From Propioniciclava sp. MC1595 (lineage in GTDB: Bacteria; Actinomycetota; Actinomycetes; Propionibacteriales; Propionibacteriaceae): DNA of 64,000 nt. This document shows positions 16,858-26,217 of the stretch, piece by piece. The notes under the pieces were generated by a model. It saw nothing but the letters and a program-made list of their open reading frames with translations, searched no databases and had not been told where the DNA came from. Position 1 is the stretch's first letter, and the number at the start of each line of letters is the position of its first letter. Location of the stretch: contig NZ_CP071870.1 of NCBI RefSeq assembly GCF_017569205.1, positions 2,418,001 to 2,482,000 of the forward strand. The letters are read 5' to 3'. The translations under genes and the position numbers were made by a program.

Positions 16858-18624
16858 GTGCCTATCACCAAGGTTCTCGTCGCCAACCGCGGTGAGATCG
16901 CCGTCCGCGTCATCCGCGCGGCCCGCGACGCCGGGCTGCCGAGCGTGGCCGTCTACGCAGACCCTGACGCAGACTCGCTGTTCGTGAAGCTGGCCGACGA
17001 GGCCTTCGCCCTGAACGGCATGACCCCGGCCGAGACGTACCTCGACGTCGCCAAGATCCTGGCCATCGCCGAGCGCACCGGCGCCAACGCGATCCACCCG
17101 GGCTACGGCTTCCTCGCCGAGAACGCCGACTTCGCGCAGGCGGTCCTCGACGCCGGCCTGATCTGGATCGGCCCCCCGCCGGCCGCGATCGACGCGCTGG
17201 GTGACAAGGTCAAGGCCCGCCACATCGCGCAGAAGGTGGGCGCCCCGCTGGTGCAGGGCACCCCCGACCCGGTCAAGGACGCCGACGAGGTCGTCGCGTT
17301 CGCCAAGGAGTTCGGCCTGCCGATCGCGATCAAGGCCGCCTACGGCGGTGGCGGTCGCGGCCTGAAGGTCGCCCGCGAGCTCGACGAGGTCGCCGAGCTG
17401 TTCGAGTCCGCCACCCGTGAGGCCGTCACCGCGTTCGGTCGCGGCGAGTGCTTCGTCGAGCAGTACCTCGACAAGCCCCGCCACGTCGAGACCCAGTGCC
17501 TGGCCGACTCCCACGGCAACGTCGTGGTCGTCTCCACGCGTGACTGCTCGCTGCAGCGCCGCCACCAGAAGCTGGTCGAGGAGGCCCCCGCGCCGTTCCT
17601 GACCGACGAGCAGATCGACCGCCTGTACACGTCCTCCAAGGCCATCCTCAAGGAGGCCGGCTACATCGGCGCCGGCACCTGTGAGTTCCTGGTCGCCCAG
17701 GACGGCCGCATCTCGTTCCTCGAGGTCAACACCCGCCTGCAGGTCGAGCACCCGGTCTCCGAGGAGGTCACCGGCATCGACCTGGTCCGCGAGATGTTCC
17801 GCATCGCCGACGGCGAGGAGCTGGGCTACGGCGACCCCGAGGTCCGCGGCCACTCGATCGAGTTCCGCATCAACGCCGAGGACGCCGGCCGCAACTTCAT
17901 GCCGGCCCCCGGCACGCTGACCGCGTGGCAGGCCCCGTCCGGCCCCGGCGTCCGCGTCGACCACGGCTACAACGCCGGCATGTCGGTCCCGGGCTCGTTC
18001 GACTCCCTGGTCGCCAAGATCATCGTGACCGGTGCCGACCGCGAGCAGGCCATCGCCCGCTCCCGCCGCGCCCTGTCCGAGACGGTGCTCGAGGGCATGC
18101 CGACCGTCATCCCGTTCCACCAGGTCGTGCTCAACGACCCGGCGTACACGGCGGCCGACGGCAAGTTCGGCGTCCACACCCGCTGGATCGAGACCGAGTT
18201 CGACAACCAGATCCCCGCCTACACCGGCCCGCTCGGTGAGGGCGAGGAGGTCGAGAAGACCAGCGTCGTCGTCGAGGTCAACGGCCGTCGCGTCGAGGTC
18301 AAGCTGCCCGCCTCCCTGGGCACCGCCGCCCCGGCCGCCTCCGGCAAGGCCAAGAAGCCGACCCGCCGCGACCGCGGTGGCGCCAAGGCGTCCGCCCCGT
18401 CGAGCAACGCGGTGGCCTCGCCGATGCAGGGCACCATCGTCAAGGTGGCCGTCTCCGAGGGTGACACCGTGGCCGAGGGCGACCTCGTCGTGGTGCTGGA
18501 GGCCATGAAGATGGAGCAGCCGCTCAACGCGCACCGCGCGGGCGTCGTCAAGGGCCTGAGCGTCGAGGCGGGCCAGACGGTCGCCTCCGGCGACACGCTC
18601 TGCGAGATCGTCGACGCGGAGTGA
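16858..18624 (+). CDS. pccA: Acyl-CoA carboxylase alpha subunit (biotin carboxylase + biotin carrier)
   Basis: Carboxylates its own biotin with ATP and bicarbonate, then hands CO2 to the beta subunit. The 588-aa protein has biotin carboxylase domain [24 protein letters not shown]-grasp loop YGGGGRG (162-168) and [16 protein letters not shown]. An Ala/Lys-rich linker leads to the biotinyl domain with EAMKMEQ (biotin Lys about 551). It is the natural partner of PccB-AccE in this cluster and substrate of BirA. The layout resembles AccA3. A strong hairpin follows. Confidence 0.95.
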   Translation: MPITKVLVANRGEIAVRVIRAARDAGLPSVAVYADPDADSLFVKLADEAFALNGMTPAETYLDVAKILAIAERTGANAIHPGYGFLAENADFAQAVLDAGLIWIGPPPAAIDALGDKVKARHIAQKVGAPLVQGTPDPVKDADEVVAFAKEFGLPIAIKAAYGGGGRGLKVARELDEVAELFESATREAVTAFGRGECFVEQYLDKPRHVETQCLADSHGNVVVVSTRDCSLQRRHQKLVEEAPAPFLTDEQIDRLYTSSKAILKEAGYIGAGTCEFLVAQDGRISFLEVNTRLQVEHPVSEEVTGIDLVREMFRIADGEELGYGDPEVRGHSIEFRINAEDAGRNFMPAPGTLTAWQAPSGPGVRVDHGYNAGMSVPGSFDSLVAKIIVTGADREQAIARSRRALSETVLEGMPTVIPFHQVVLNDPAYTAADGKFGVHTRWIETEFDNQIPAYTGPLGEGEEVEKTSVVVEVNGRRVEVKLPASLGTAAPAASGKAKKPTRRDRGGAKASAPSSNAVASPMQGTIVKVAVSEGDTVAEGDLVVVLEAMKMEQPLNAHRAGVVKGLSVEAGQTVASGDTLCEIVDAE

Positions 18625-18644
18625 CAACGACGCACAGCTGACAC

Positions 18645-18681
18645 CCAGCGGCCCCCGAGGCTTCACCTCGGGGGCCGCTGG
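18645..18681. terminator. Terminator after pccA, 16-bp perfect stem
   Basis: CCAGCGGCCCCCGAGG (18645-18660), loop CTTCA, and the exact reverse complement at 18666-18681. It starts 20 bp after the pccA stop and lies just ahead of the start of the next gene. Confidence 0.88.
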
Positions 18682-18693
18682 CATGCTGGGGGC

Positions 18694-19470
18694 ATGGAGT
18701 ACGTGATCGTCGGGGTGCTCGTCCTCGTCGCCCTCGGCATCTGGGTGGCCGTCGCGCGGGGCGGGCGGAAGCTCGAGCGGCAGCAGGCCACCAAACTGGA
18801 GGGGGCGTTGGCCGCCTCCCTGCGCGCCGCCGAGGAGGACGTGACGCGGTTCGGCGAGGAACTGCAGGCCGTCGACGTCACCGGCGGCACGCTGGACGCC
18901 GCGGCCCGCCAGGACTACGAGCGGGCGCTGGACTCCTACGAGCACGCCAAGCAGTCGCTGGCCGCGGTCACCCGCCCCGACGAGGTGCGGTTCGTCACCG
19001 AGATCCTCGAGGAGGGCCGCTACGCCGTCGCCTGCCTGCAGGCGCGGGTCGCCGGGCAGCCGCTGCCCGCCAAGCGCCCGCCGTGCTTCTTCAACCCCTC
19101 GCACGGCCCCTCCACCCAGAACGTCGAGTGGGCCCAGCAGGGCCAGCCGTCCCGCTCCGTCCCGGCCTGCGCGGCCGACGCCGAGCGCGTGCTCGCCGGG
19201 GGCGTCCCCTACATCCGCACCGTGCAGGTCGGCGCCCGCCGCGTCCCGTACTGGGAGGCCGGCCGCGAGTACGCGCCGTGGGCGCAGGGCTACTTCAGCA
19301 ACTGGAAGGGCTCCGACCTGATCAAGGGCGTCGCGGTGGGGTCGGTGGTGCTCGGCGGGCTCGTGGCCCTGCCCAAGCTGCTGGACGAGCTGGGCGACGG
19401 GTTAGAGGGTCTGGAGGGCCTGGGTGACCTCGGCGAGATCGTCGAGGGCCTGGGCGACCTGTTCGACTGA
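18694..19470 (+). CDS. Single-pass membrane protein with CFFNPSHGPS motif
   Basis: A 258-aa protein of unknown function. One N-terminal TM helix (about 3-21) is followed by a helical, charged region (25-125). A small domain then carries PPCFFNPSHGPSTQNVEW, VPACAADAERV and YWEAG, and a short hydrophobic stretch (about 215-233) precedes a Gly/Leu/Asp-rich tail. CFF-P-HGP with a later conserved C recalls a domain at the end of actinobacterial TPM-type proteins; that link is from memory. CATGCT 6 nt before the ATG is a possible leaderless -10. Confidence 0.78.
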   Translation: MEYVIVGVLVLVALGIWVAVARGGRKLERQQATKLEGALAASLRAAEEDVTRFGEELQAVDVTGGTLDAAARQDYERALDSYEHAKQSLAAVTRPDEVRFVTEILEEGRYAVACLQARVAGQPLPAKRPPCFFNPSHGPSTQNVEWAQQGQPSRSVPACAADAERVLAGGVPYIRTVQVGARRVPYWEAGREYAPWAQGYFSNWKGSDLIKGVAVGSVVLGGLVALPKLLDELGDGLEGLEGLGDLGEIVEGLGDLFD

Positions 19471-19589
19471 GCCCAGCCCTGGGGCGTAGTTCCGACCCGC
19501 CGAGGGGTGGAGGCAGCCGGTGCGCCCAACCGATAGCCTGTCGGGGTACCGCGAAACCACCACCACCGACACCACGAAGAGGGATCTGC

Positions 19590-20642
19590 GTGACCACCGA
19601 GCATCCGTACGAGAGCCAGAAGGAGATCACGTTCGTGATCCCCTGTTACAACTCGGCCGAGTACATGGACCACTGCATCGACTCGATCATGCGTGGCAAG
19701 GGCAACATCGAGATCATCATCGTCAACGACGGCTCGACGAAGGACAACACCGCCGAGAAGGCCGACGAGTGGGCCGCGCGCCACCCCGAGACGATCAAGG
19801 TCATCCACCAGGAGAACAAGGGCCACGGCGGCGCCGTCATGGCCGGCCTGAAGGCCGCCACCGGCGTGTACTTCAAGGTGGTCGACTCCGACGACTGGCT
19901 CGACCCCGTCGCGCTCAACCTCATGATGAGCAAGCTGCGCCACTTCATCGCGTCCGGCTCCCCGGTCGACCTGGTCGTGGCCAACTACGTCTACGAGCAC
20001 ACCATCTCGGGCACCCAGAAGGTCATCAAGTACCGGGGCATGCTGCCGCAGAACCGCGTGTTCACGTGGAACGAGGTCGGCTTCTCCGGCCCCGGGCAGA
20101 ACATCCTCATGCACGCCGCCACCTACCGCACCCAGGTGCTGCGCGACTGCGGGCTCGAGCTGCCCGAGCACACGTTCTACGTGGACAACATCTTCGTCTA
20201 CCAGCCGCTGCCCAGCGTCCAGACGCTGTTCTACCTGCCGGTGAACCTCTACCGGTACTTCATCGGCCGCGAGGACCAGTCGGTCAACGAGAAGGTCCAG
20301 ATCTCCCGCCTCGACCAGCAGATGCGCGTCACGCGGATCATGGTGGAGGCCCACAAGCTCCCCGAGGGTGCGGGCAACCGTCGCCTGGCCGGCTACATGG
20401 AGCAGTACCTGGGCCTGATCGTCACGGCGTCCAGCATGTTCGCGCTGCTGGAGGGCACCGAGAAGGGCCTGCGCATGCGCCGCGAGATGTGGGAGCACAT
20501 CGACGCGGTCGACCCGATCCTGAAGGCCCGGCTGGGCCTGCGGCTGCCGCTGGTGCTGGGGGCGAACCTGCCCGGTGCCGTGGGCCGCAAGGTGTCGGTG
20601 GCGCTGTACCGCACTGCGCAGAAGCTCTACCGCTTCAACTGA
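19590..20642 (+). CDS. Family 2 glycosyltransferase
   Basis: A 350-aa GT-A fold transferase. The N-terminus has ITFVIPCYNSAEYMDHCIDS, then IIIVNDGSTKDNT and the metal-binding VVDSDDWLDP. There are no TM helices, so it is a cytoplasmic enzyme acting on a membrane acceptor or soluble glycan. The sugar donor is unknown. The GTG at 19590 has GAGGGA 7 nt upstream, and TAGCCT at 19534-19539 is a possible -10. It is convergent with the transporter gene. Confidence 0.9.
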   Translation: MTTEHPYESQKEITFVIPCYNSAEYMDHCIDSIMRGKGNIEIIIVNDGSTKDNTAEKADEWAARHPETIKVIHQENKGHGGAVMAGLKAATGVYFKVVDSDDWLDPVALNLMMSKLRHFIASGSPVDLVVANYVYEHTISGTQKVIKYRGMLPQNRVFTWNEVGFSGPGQNILMHAATYRTQVLRDCGLELPEHTFYVDNIFVYQPLPSVQTLFYLPVNLYRYFIGREDQSVNEKVQISRLDQQMRVTRIMVEAHKLPEGAGNRRLAGYMEQYLGLIVTASSMFALLEGTEKGLRMRREMWEHIDAVDPILKARLGLRLPLVLGANLPGAVGRKVSVALYRTAQKLYRFN

Positions 20643-20645
20643 TCC

Positions 20646-21581
20646 CTACGGGCTGACCTGACCCGACGCCGTGCTCCCGAGCTCCTCGGGGGCACGGTGT
20701 TCGTACGTGGGGTGGAAGCGCGTCAGGCCGATCACACCCGCGATGGCGGTGGCGCCCAGGAGGATCATCAGGGCGGCTGCGGCCGGCGTGATGCCGACCC
20801 CCTCGCCCAGGACGAGGATGCCGAAGGCCACGGCCACGACGGGACTGGTGACGGTCATCGAGCCGACCACGATCTCGGACGGGCCGGTCGCGTAGCCCTG
20901 CTGCATGTACCAGCCGGCGGCGATGGCGCCCACGACGAGCGCGACGAGGATGCCGAAGATGGCCGCCGAGTAGGGCCAGGATTGGGTCTTCACGTACTCC
21001 CAGATCGACTTCACCATGGACGCCTCGAGGCCGTAGAACAGCGCCCCGCCGGAGGACCAGAACAGGCACCGCCACGCGAACGGCCCCTTGGCCCCGAGCG
21101 TGGCGAACAGGGCTGCGACGGCGTACACGATGAGCGCGCCGATGATCACCTTGCGCATCACGAGGTCGGACTCCGCGGCCGCGTGGATGCCGGTGACGAG
21201 GGTGAAGGCCAGCGTGGAGGCGACGGTGACCACGACGGCCAGCTGCGTGCGCGGCGGCACCCACGTGCGGGTGGCGCGGGCGGCCAGCAGCACCGACCAC
21301 GGGAAGGCCAGCAGGCCGAGGGGCTGGACGACCGACAGCGGGCCGAAGAACAGCGCCGTCACCTGCAGGACGGCCGAGACCCCCAGCAGCACCAGCCCGA
21401 GCAGCCACCGCGGCTTGCGCACGGCCGTGAGGAAGGTGCGGAAGCTCATCTGCTGCTTCTGCGCGTTGCCGGACAGCTGGGTGTCGACGGCGTGGTGCTG
21501 CAGGTGTGCGGACAGGGCGAAGCAGAACGAGCTGATGAGCACCAGGCCGACGGCCAGGGGGATGTTCTGCGTCACGTTCAC
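20646..21581 (-). CDS. DMT-superfamily multi-TM transporter
   Basis: A 311-aa integral membrane protein with about nine or ten TM helices. It resembles the EamA/DMT superfamily and distantly NIPA-like transporters (LLGVSAVLQVTALFFGPLSVVQPLGLL). The substrate is unknown. The start may be GTG 21581 or the in-frame GTG 21575; TACCGT lies 8 nt before the latter but only 2 nt before the former. Confidence 0.83.
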   Translation of the reverse strand: MNVTQNIPLAVGLVLISSFCFALSAHLQHHAVDTQLSGNAQKQQMSFRTFLTAVRKPRWLLGLVLLGVSAVLQVTALFFGPLSVVQPLGLLAFPWSVLLAARATRTWVPPRTQLAVVVTVASTLAFTLVTGIHAAAESDLVMRKVIIGALIVYAVAALFATLGAKGPFAWRCLFWSSGGALFYGLEASMVKSIWEYVKTQSWPYSAAIFGILVALVVGAIAAGWYMQQGYATGPSEIVVGSMTVTSPVVAVAFGILVLGEGVGITPAAAALMILLGATAIAGVIGLTRFHPTYEHRAPEELGSTASGQVSP

Positions 21582-21679
21582 CTACGGTAGCCGCAACCCG
21601 GCCCCAACTCCTCGCGGCGTCCCGGACGCCCTACCTGAGTCGCCGGAAATCATCCCTGGGGTGGAGTCGGGGTGTGGCG

Positions 21680-23098
21680 TCAGTGGTCGGTGTGCGGGTC
21701 GTCGGACTGGACGCCGTGCAGGCGGCGGGCCGCCTCGGCGATCGAGCCGGACATCGACGGGTAGACCGTGAACGCCTGTGCCATGTGGTCCACCGTGAGC
21801 CGGCGCCGGACGGCCAGCGCCAGCGAGTGGATCAACTCGGACGCCCCGGGGGCGACCACAACGCCACCGATGATCACGCCCGACGGGCTGCAGAACACCT
21901 TGACGAACCCGAAGTTCAGGTCCTGCATCTTGGCGCGGGCGTTGGAGTGCAGCGGCATCATCAGGGCCTTGCCGCGGACCAGGTCGTAGTCGAGCTGCTC
22001 CTGGGTGACGCCCACCGTCGCGATCTCGGGGGAGGTGAAGACGTTGGCGGAGACGTGGCGCTGGTTGAGCGGGGCCACCGCGTCGCCCAGCGAGTGGTAC
22101 ATGGCGTTGCGGCCCTGCATGGCGGCCACGGACGCCAGCGGGTAGACGCCCGTGACGTCGCCGGCCGCGTACACGCCGCGCGCCGAGGTGCGGGAGACGC
22201 CGTCGACCTTGATGTGGCCCGACGGGGTCAGCTCGACGCCGGCCTCCTCGAGGCCGAGGTCCTCGGTGTTGGGGATGGAGCCCACGGCCATCAGCACGTG
22301 GCTGCCCTCGACCTCGCGGCCGTCGGCCAGCGTGACGATGACGCCGTCCTCCGTCCGGCGGGCGGCGACCGCGCGCGAGCGGGACAGGATCTCCATGCCG
22401 CGGCGCTCGAAGACCTCCTGGATGACGCGGGCGGCGTCGGCGTCCTGACTCGGGAGCACCATCTCGCGCGAGCTGACGAGGACGACCTCGCAGCGCAGCG
22501 CGTGGTAGGCGCTGGCGAACTCGGCGCCGGTGACGCCCGAACCGACGACGATCAGCTTGCGGGGCATCTCGCGCAGGTTGTAGAGCTGCTTCCAGTTCAG
22601 GATGCGCTCGCCGTCGGGCTTGGCGTCGTCGAGCTCGCGGGGGCGCGTGCCGGTGGCGACGAGGATGATGTCGGCGTGGAGGCGCTCCTCCTTGCCGTCG
22701 GGCGTGGTGGCGATGACGTGCTCGGTGCCGTCCAGCCGGCCGTTGCCGTGGATGGTGCGGACGCCCTCGAGGTTGAGGCGGGTCTGGATGTCGGCGCTCT
22801 GCTGGGCGGCCAGCTCGAGGAGGCGCTCGTTCATCTTGACCGCGTCGACCCGGACGGTCTCAACGAGGCTGGTCTGCGACGGGTCGACCGGCTCGAGGCC
22901 GAGCTTGTTCGACTTGCGGATGCGCGTCATCACGTCGGAGACGGCGATGAGGCCCTTGGACGGAACCACGTCGGTGAGCACGGCGGAACCGCCGACGCCC
23001 GCACGCTCGATGACCGTGACCTTCCCGCCCAGGTGCGCGCCCACCAGCGCCGCCTCGTAGCCGCCAGGTCCGCCACCGATGATCACCACGTCCGTCAT
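21680..23098 (-). CDS. lpdA: NAD(P)H quinone reductase LpdA-like (disulfide-less)
   Basis: A 472-aa flavoprotein disulfide reductase-like protein. The FAD motif GGGPGGYEAA is at 8-17, and a second Rossmann motif GSGVTGAEFA is present. The redox-active CxxxxC of lipoamide dehydrogenases is replaced by A39 and V44 (GGSAVLTDVVPSK), and the C-terminal His-Glu pair is absent (FTVYPSMSGS). This matches mycobacterial LpdA (Rv3303c), an NAD(P)H quinone reductase, and not dihydrolipoamide dehydrogenase. ATG 23098 begins the Rossmann fold; the longer frame adds no homology. Confidence 0.92.
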   Translation of the reverse strand: MTDVVIIGGGPGGYEAALVGAHLGGKVTVIERAGVGGSAVLTDVVPSKGLIAVSDVMTRIRKSNKLGLEPVDPSQTSLVETVRVDAVKMNERLLELAAQQSADIQTRLNLEGVRTIHGNGRLDGTEHVIATTPDGKEERLHADIILVATGTRPRELDDAKPDGERILNWKQLYNLREMPRKLIVVGSGVTGAEFASAYHALRCEVVLVSSREMVLPSQDADAARVIQEVFERRGMEILSRSRAVAARRTEDGVIVTLADGREVEGSHVLMAVGSIPNTEDLGLEEAGVELTPSGHIKVDGVSRTSARGVYAAGDVTGVYPLASVAAMQGRNAMYHSLGDAVAPLNQRHVSANVFTSPEIATVGVTQEQLDYDLVRGKALMMPLHSNARAKMQDLNFGFVKVFCSPSGVIIGGVVVAPGASELIHSLALAVRRRLTVDHMAQAFTVYPSMSGSIAEAARRLHGVQSDDPHTDH

Positions 23099-23156
23099 GC
23101 TCGGCATTCTTCCATGCACCACGGGGGGCGTCTAAGCGTGAGGACCGTGGCGCCAC

Positions 23157-23162
23157 TATGCT
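23157..23162 (+). promoter_or_regulatory. -10 box of the purine phosphorylase gene (leaderless)
   Basis: TATGCT, 7 nt before the GTG at 23170. The ATG at 23158 lies inside this hexamer and so is unlikely to be the start. Confidence 0.5.
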
Positions 23163-23169
23163 CGGCGAG

Positions 23170-23976
23170 GTGACGCAGTTGACGGACCCCTACGCTCTGG
23201 CCGAGCAGGCCGCCGACGCCCTGAAGCAGCGTCTGGGGGTGGACCGCATCGACGTGGCGCTCGTGCTCGGCTCCGGCTGGTCGACCGCCGCCACCGACCT
23301 CGGCGAGGTCGTGGCCGAGGTGCCGCTGGGCGAGCTCCCCGGCTTCTCCGCCCCGGTCGTCGCCGGCCACGGCGGCGCGGTGCGCGCGCTGCGCCTGCCC
23401 TCGGGCCGCATCGCCGCCCTGTTCACCGGGCGCACCCACTTCTACGAGGGCAAGGGCGCCGACGCCGTCGTCCACGGCGTCCGCACGGCGGCCGCCGCCG
23501 GGGCGACCCGCCTCGTCCTCACCAACGGCTGCGGGGGCCTCGACCCCGCCTGGGCGCCCGGCACGCCGGTCCTCATCGCCGACCACATCAACCTGACCGG
23601 CGCCACCCCGCTGCACGGGGCGAACTTCGTCGACCTGACCGACGCCTACTCCCCCGCCCTGCGCGACCTCGCCCGCACGGTCGACCCCGACCTCGACGAG
23701 GGCGTCTACGTCCAGTTCGCGGGCCCGCAGTACGAGACCCCGGCCGAGGTGCGCATGGCCGCCGCGATCGGCGGCACCCTCGTGGGCATGTCGACCGCCC
23801 TGGAGTGCATCGCCGCCCGCGAGGCCGGCCTGGAGGTGCTCGGCATCTCGCTGGTCACCAACGCCGCCGCCGGCATCACCGGCGAGGTGCTCGACCACGC
23901 CGAGGTCATCGAGGCCGGCCGCAACGCCGTGCCGCGCCTGCGCTCGCTGCTGTCCGGCCTGCTGGAGGTGCTGTGA
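23170..23976 (+). CDS. Purine nucleoside phosphorylase
   Basis: Splits purine nucleosides with phosphate to base and ribose-1-P. The 268-aa trimeric-type protein has VLGSGWST (phosphate site), GRTHFYEG, ALFTG, GPQYETPAEVRM and MSTALECIAA. GVSLVTN is present as GISLVTNAAAGIT with the base-recognising Asn. It heads an operon with a phosphohexomutase that could convert the released ribose-1-P to ribose-5-P. GTG 23170 is chosen from the promoter geometry; ATG 23158 adds four residues. Confidence 0.93.
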   Translation: MTQLTDPYALAEQAADALKQRLGVDRIDVALVLGSGWSTAATDLGEVVAEVPLGELPGFSAPVVAGHGGAVRALRLPSGRIAALFTGRTHFYEGKGADAVVHGVRTAAAAGATRLVLTNGCGGLDPAWAPGTPVLIADHINLTGATPLHGANFVDLTDAYSPALRDLARTVDPDLDEGVYVQFAGPQYETPAEVRMAAAIGGTLVGMSTALECIAAREAGLEVLGISLVTNAAAGITGEVLDHAEVIEAGRNAVPRLRSLLSGLLEVL

Positions 23977-25625
23977 TGCTGCCCGCCGAACTGCGGCAGC
24001 GCCTGCGCGACTGGCAGGCCGCCGACCCCGACCAGGCCACGATCACGGCGCTGGACCACCTCATCGAGCGCTCCGAGGGCGGCGACGCCGACGCGGTCGC
24101 CGAGATCGTCGACGCCTTCTCTGGACGCCTCGCGTTCGGCACCGCGGGCCTCCGGGCCGCGCTGGGCCCCGGCCCGAACCGGATGAACCGCGTCGTGGTC
24201 TCCCAGGCCGCCGCAGGGCTGGCCCGCTGGCTGGTCGACAACGGGCACGCCGGCCGCACGGTGCTGGTCGGCTACGACGCCCGCTACAACTCCGACGTGT
24301 TCGCCCGCGACACCGCCGAGATCCTCGCCGGCCACGGGCTGCGCCCCCTGCTCACCGAGACCCACGTGCCGACGCCGGTCGTGGCGTTCGGCATCGGGCA
24401 CTACGACTGCGTGGCCGGGGTCGTCGTCACGGCGTCCCACAACCCGCCGCAGGACAACGGCTACAAGGTCTACGTCGGCCCCTCCCAGATCGTGCCCCCG
24501 ACCGACGGCGAGATCGCCGCGCAGATCGAGACGGTCGCGCAGCTCCCCCTGTCCTCGATCGCCCGGGCCGAGAACTACGAGACGATCGGCGAGCCGCTGC
24601 TGGAGGCCTACGTGGGCCGCGTGGCGTCCCTCGTGGCCGACGACGCCCCGCGCGACCTGGCCTGGGTCTACACCGCCATGCACGGCGTCGGCGCCGAGGT
24701 CGTGGCCCGTGTGCTCGACCGCACCGGCTTCCCCGCGCCCGCGCTGGTCGACGAGCAGGCGCTGCCCGACCCGGCGTTCCCGACCGTCGCGTTCCCCAAC
24801 CCCGAGGAGAAGGGCGCGATGGACCTCGCCCTGGCCCTCGCCCGCACCACCGACGCCGACGTGGCGATCGCCAACGACCCCGACGCCGACCGCTGCGCCC
24901 TCGCCGCCCCCTTCGACGGGCAGTGGCGGATGCTGTCGGGTGACGAGCTCGGCTGGCTGCTCGCCGACGACGCGCTGCGCCGCGGGACGCCCGGGGTCTA
25001 CGCCTGCTCGGTCGTCTCCTCCACCCTGCTGGGCCGGATGGCGGCCGCCGCGGGCCAGCCGTTCCAGATGACGCTGACCGGCTTCAAGTGGATCGGCCGC
25101 GTGCCCGGGCTCGCGTTCGGCTACGAGGAGGCCATCGGCTACTGCACCGACCCCGAGGGCGTGGCCGACAAGGACGGCATCTCCACCCTCACCCGCGTGC
25201 TCGCGCTGGTGGCGGCCCTGAAGGCCGAGGGCTCCACCGTCCAGGGCCGCCTCGACGAGATCGCCCGCACCCACGGCGTCCACCTCACGGCCCCGCTGTC
25301 GTTCCGCGTCTCCGACCTCTCGCTCATCTCCGACGCCATGGCCCGCCTGCGGGCCGACCTGCCGACCGAGCTCGCCGGTGTGCCGGTGACGGCGTCCGAC
25401 CTCGGCGAGGGCTGGAACGGCCTCCCGCCGACCGACGGCGTGCTCTTCGAGGGCGAGGGCGTCCGCGCGGTGGCCCGCCCGTCGGGCACCGAGCCGAAGC
25501 TCAAGGTGTACCTGCAGGTGTCGCTGCCCCCGGAGCGGTCCGGTGACCTCGACGCCGCGCGCGCCGAGGCGGCGGCGGTGATGGAGCAGCTCAAGGCCGA
25601 CATGGCGGCCGCGCTGGGGCTGTGA
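23976..25625 (+). CDS. pmmB: Phosphohexomutase (PmmB/phosphopentomutase-like)
   Basis: A 549-aa alpha-D-phosphohexomutase. It contains FGTAGLRAALGPGPNRMN, the phosphoserine loop TASHNPPQDNGYKVY, metal loop DPDADR and the C-terminal phosphate loop RPSGTEPKLKVY. The long form matches mycobacterial PmmB (Rv3308), also beside a purine phosphorylase. Partnership with the phosphorylase suggests phosphopentomutase activity, an inference. Its ATG overlaps the upstream stop (TGATG), and the next gene overlaps by 4 bases. Confidence 0.93.
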   Translation: MLPAELRQRLRDWQAADPDQATITALDHLIERSEGGDADAVAEIVDAFSGRLAFGTAGLRAALGPGPNRMNRVVVSQAAAGLARWLVDNGHAGRTVLVGYDARYNSDVFARDTAEILAGHGLRPLLTETHVPTPVVAFGIGHYDCVAGVVVTASHNPPQDNGYKVYVGPSQIVPPTDGEIAAQIETVAQLPLSSIARAENYETIGEPLLEAYVGRVASLVADDAPRDLAWVYTAMHGVGAEVVARVLDRTGFPAPALVDEQALPDPAFPTVAFPNPEEKGAMDLALALARTTDADVAIANDPDADRCALAAPFDGQWRMLSGDELGWLLADDALRRGTPGVYACSVVSSTLLGRMAAAAGQPFQMTLTGFKWIGRVPGLAFGYEEAIGYCTDPEGVADKDGISTLTRVLALVAALKAEGSTVQGRLDEIARTHGVHLTAPLSFRVSDLSLISDAMARLRADLPTELAGVPVTASDLGEGWNGLPPTDGVLFEGEGVRAVARPSGTEPKLKVYLQVSLPPERSGDLDAARAEAAAVMEQLKADMAAALGL

Positions 25626-26194
25626 CCCGGGTCGTCCTGCTCGCCGGCCCCTCGGGCGGCGGCAAGTCGCGGCTGGCGCACGTCACCGGCGCGCTGCCGC
25701 TGCGCCTGGACGATTTCTACCTGGACGCCGACCACCCCGACCTGCCCCGCGCGCACGGCATCGTCGACTGGGACGACCCCGCGACCTGGGACGCCTCGGG
25801 TGCGGTCGCCGCCCTCACGGCCCTGGTGCACGAGGGGCGCGCGCTCGTGCCCTCGTACTCGATCGCCGAGAGCCGCCGGGTGGGCATGCACGAGCTCACG
25901 CTCGACGGCCGCGGGCTCGTGGTCGCCGAGGGCATCTTCGCCATCGAGCTCCTCCCCCACGCCCGGGCCGCCGGCCTGCAGGTCGAGCCGGTCTACCTGG
26001 ACCGCTCGCGCTGGCTGGTGGGCCTCCTGCGGCTGCGCCGCGACCTCGCCCAACGGCGCAAGCCCCCGCTGGTGCTGCTGCGCCGGGGGTGGGCCCTCCT
26101 GTGCGCCCAGCCCGGCCTCAAGCGCCGGGCGCTGGCCGCCGGGTTCCGCCCGATGCGGATGCAAACGGCCGTGCGGTTGCTCGGTCGCGCCTGA
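25622..26194 (+). CDS. Uridine kinase-like P-loop kinase
   Basis: A 190-aa P-loop NTPase with Walker A GPSGGGKSRL near the N-terminus, RLDDFYLDADHPDLP and DWDDPATWD, all features of the uridine/phosphoribulokinase-like family. VVAEGIFA is the acidic strand. A nucleoside kinase role fits the upstream phosphorylase/mutase, completing a nucleoside salvage unit. The GTG overlaps the pmmB stop (GTGA). Confidence 0.88.
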   Translation: MTRVVLLAGPSGGGKSRLAHVTGALPLRLDDFYLDADHPDLPRAHGIVDWDDPATWDASGAVAALTALVHEGRALVPSYSIAESRRVGMHELTLDGRGLVVAEGIFAIELLPHARAAGLQVEPVYLDRSRWLVGLLRLRRDLAQRRKPPLVLLRRGWALLCAQPGLKRRALAAGFRPMRMQTAVRLLGRA

Positions 26195-26217
26195 GCCCGG
26201 CGTGACAGGATGACGTC

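Noticed and set aside
16591-19104. An 837-codon open frame antisense to pccA
   Set aside because: Repetitive Gly/Asp/Leu/Val composition with no recognisable domain; the sense gene is a clear carboxylase subunit.
21680-23098. Dihydrolipoamide dehydrogenase
   Set aside because: Both redox cysteines and the catalytic His-Glu are replaced.
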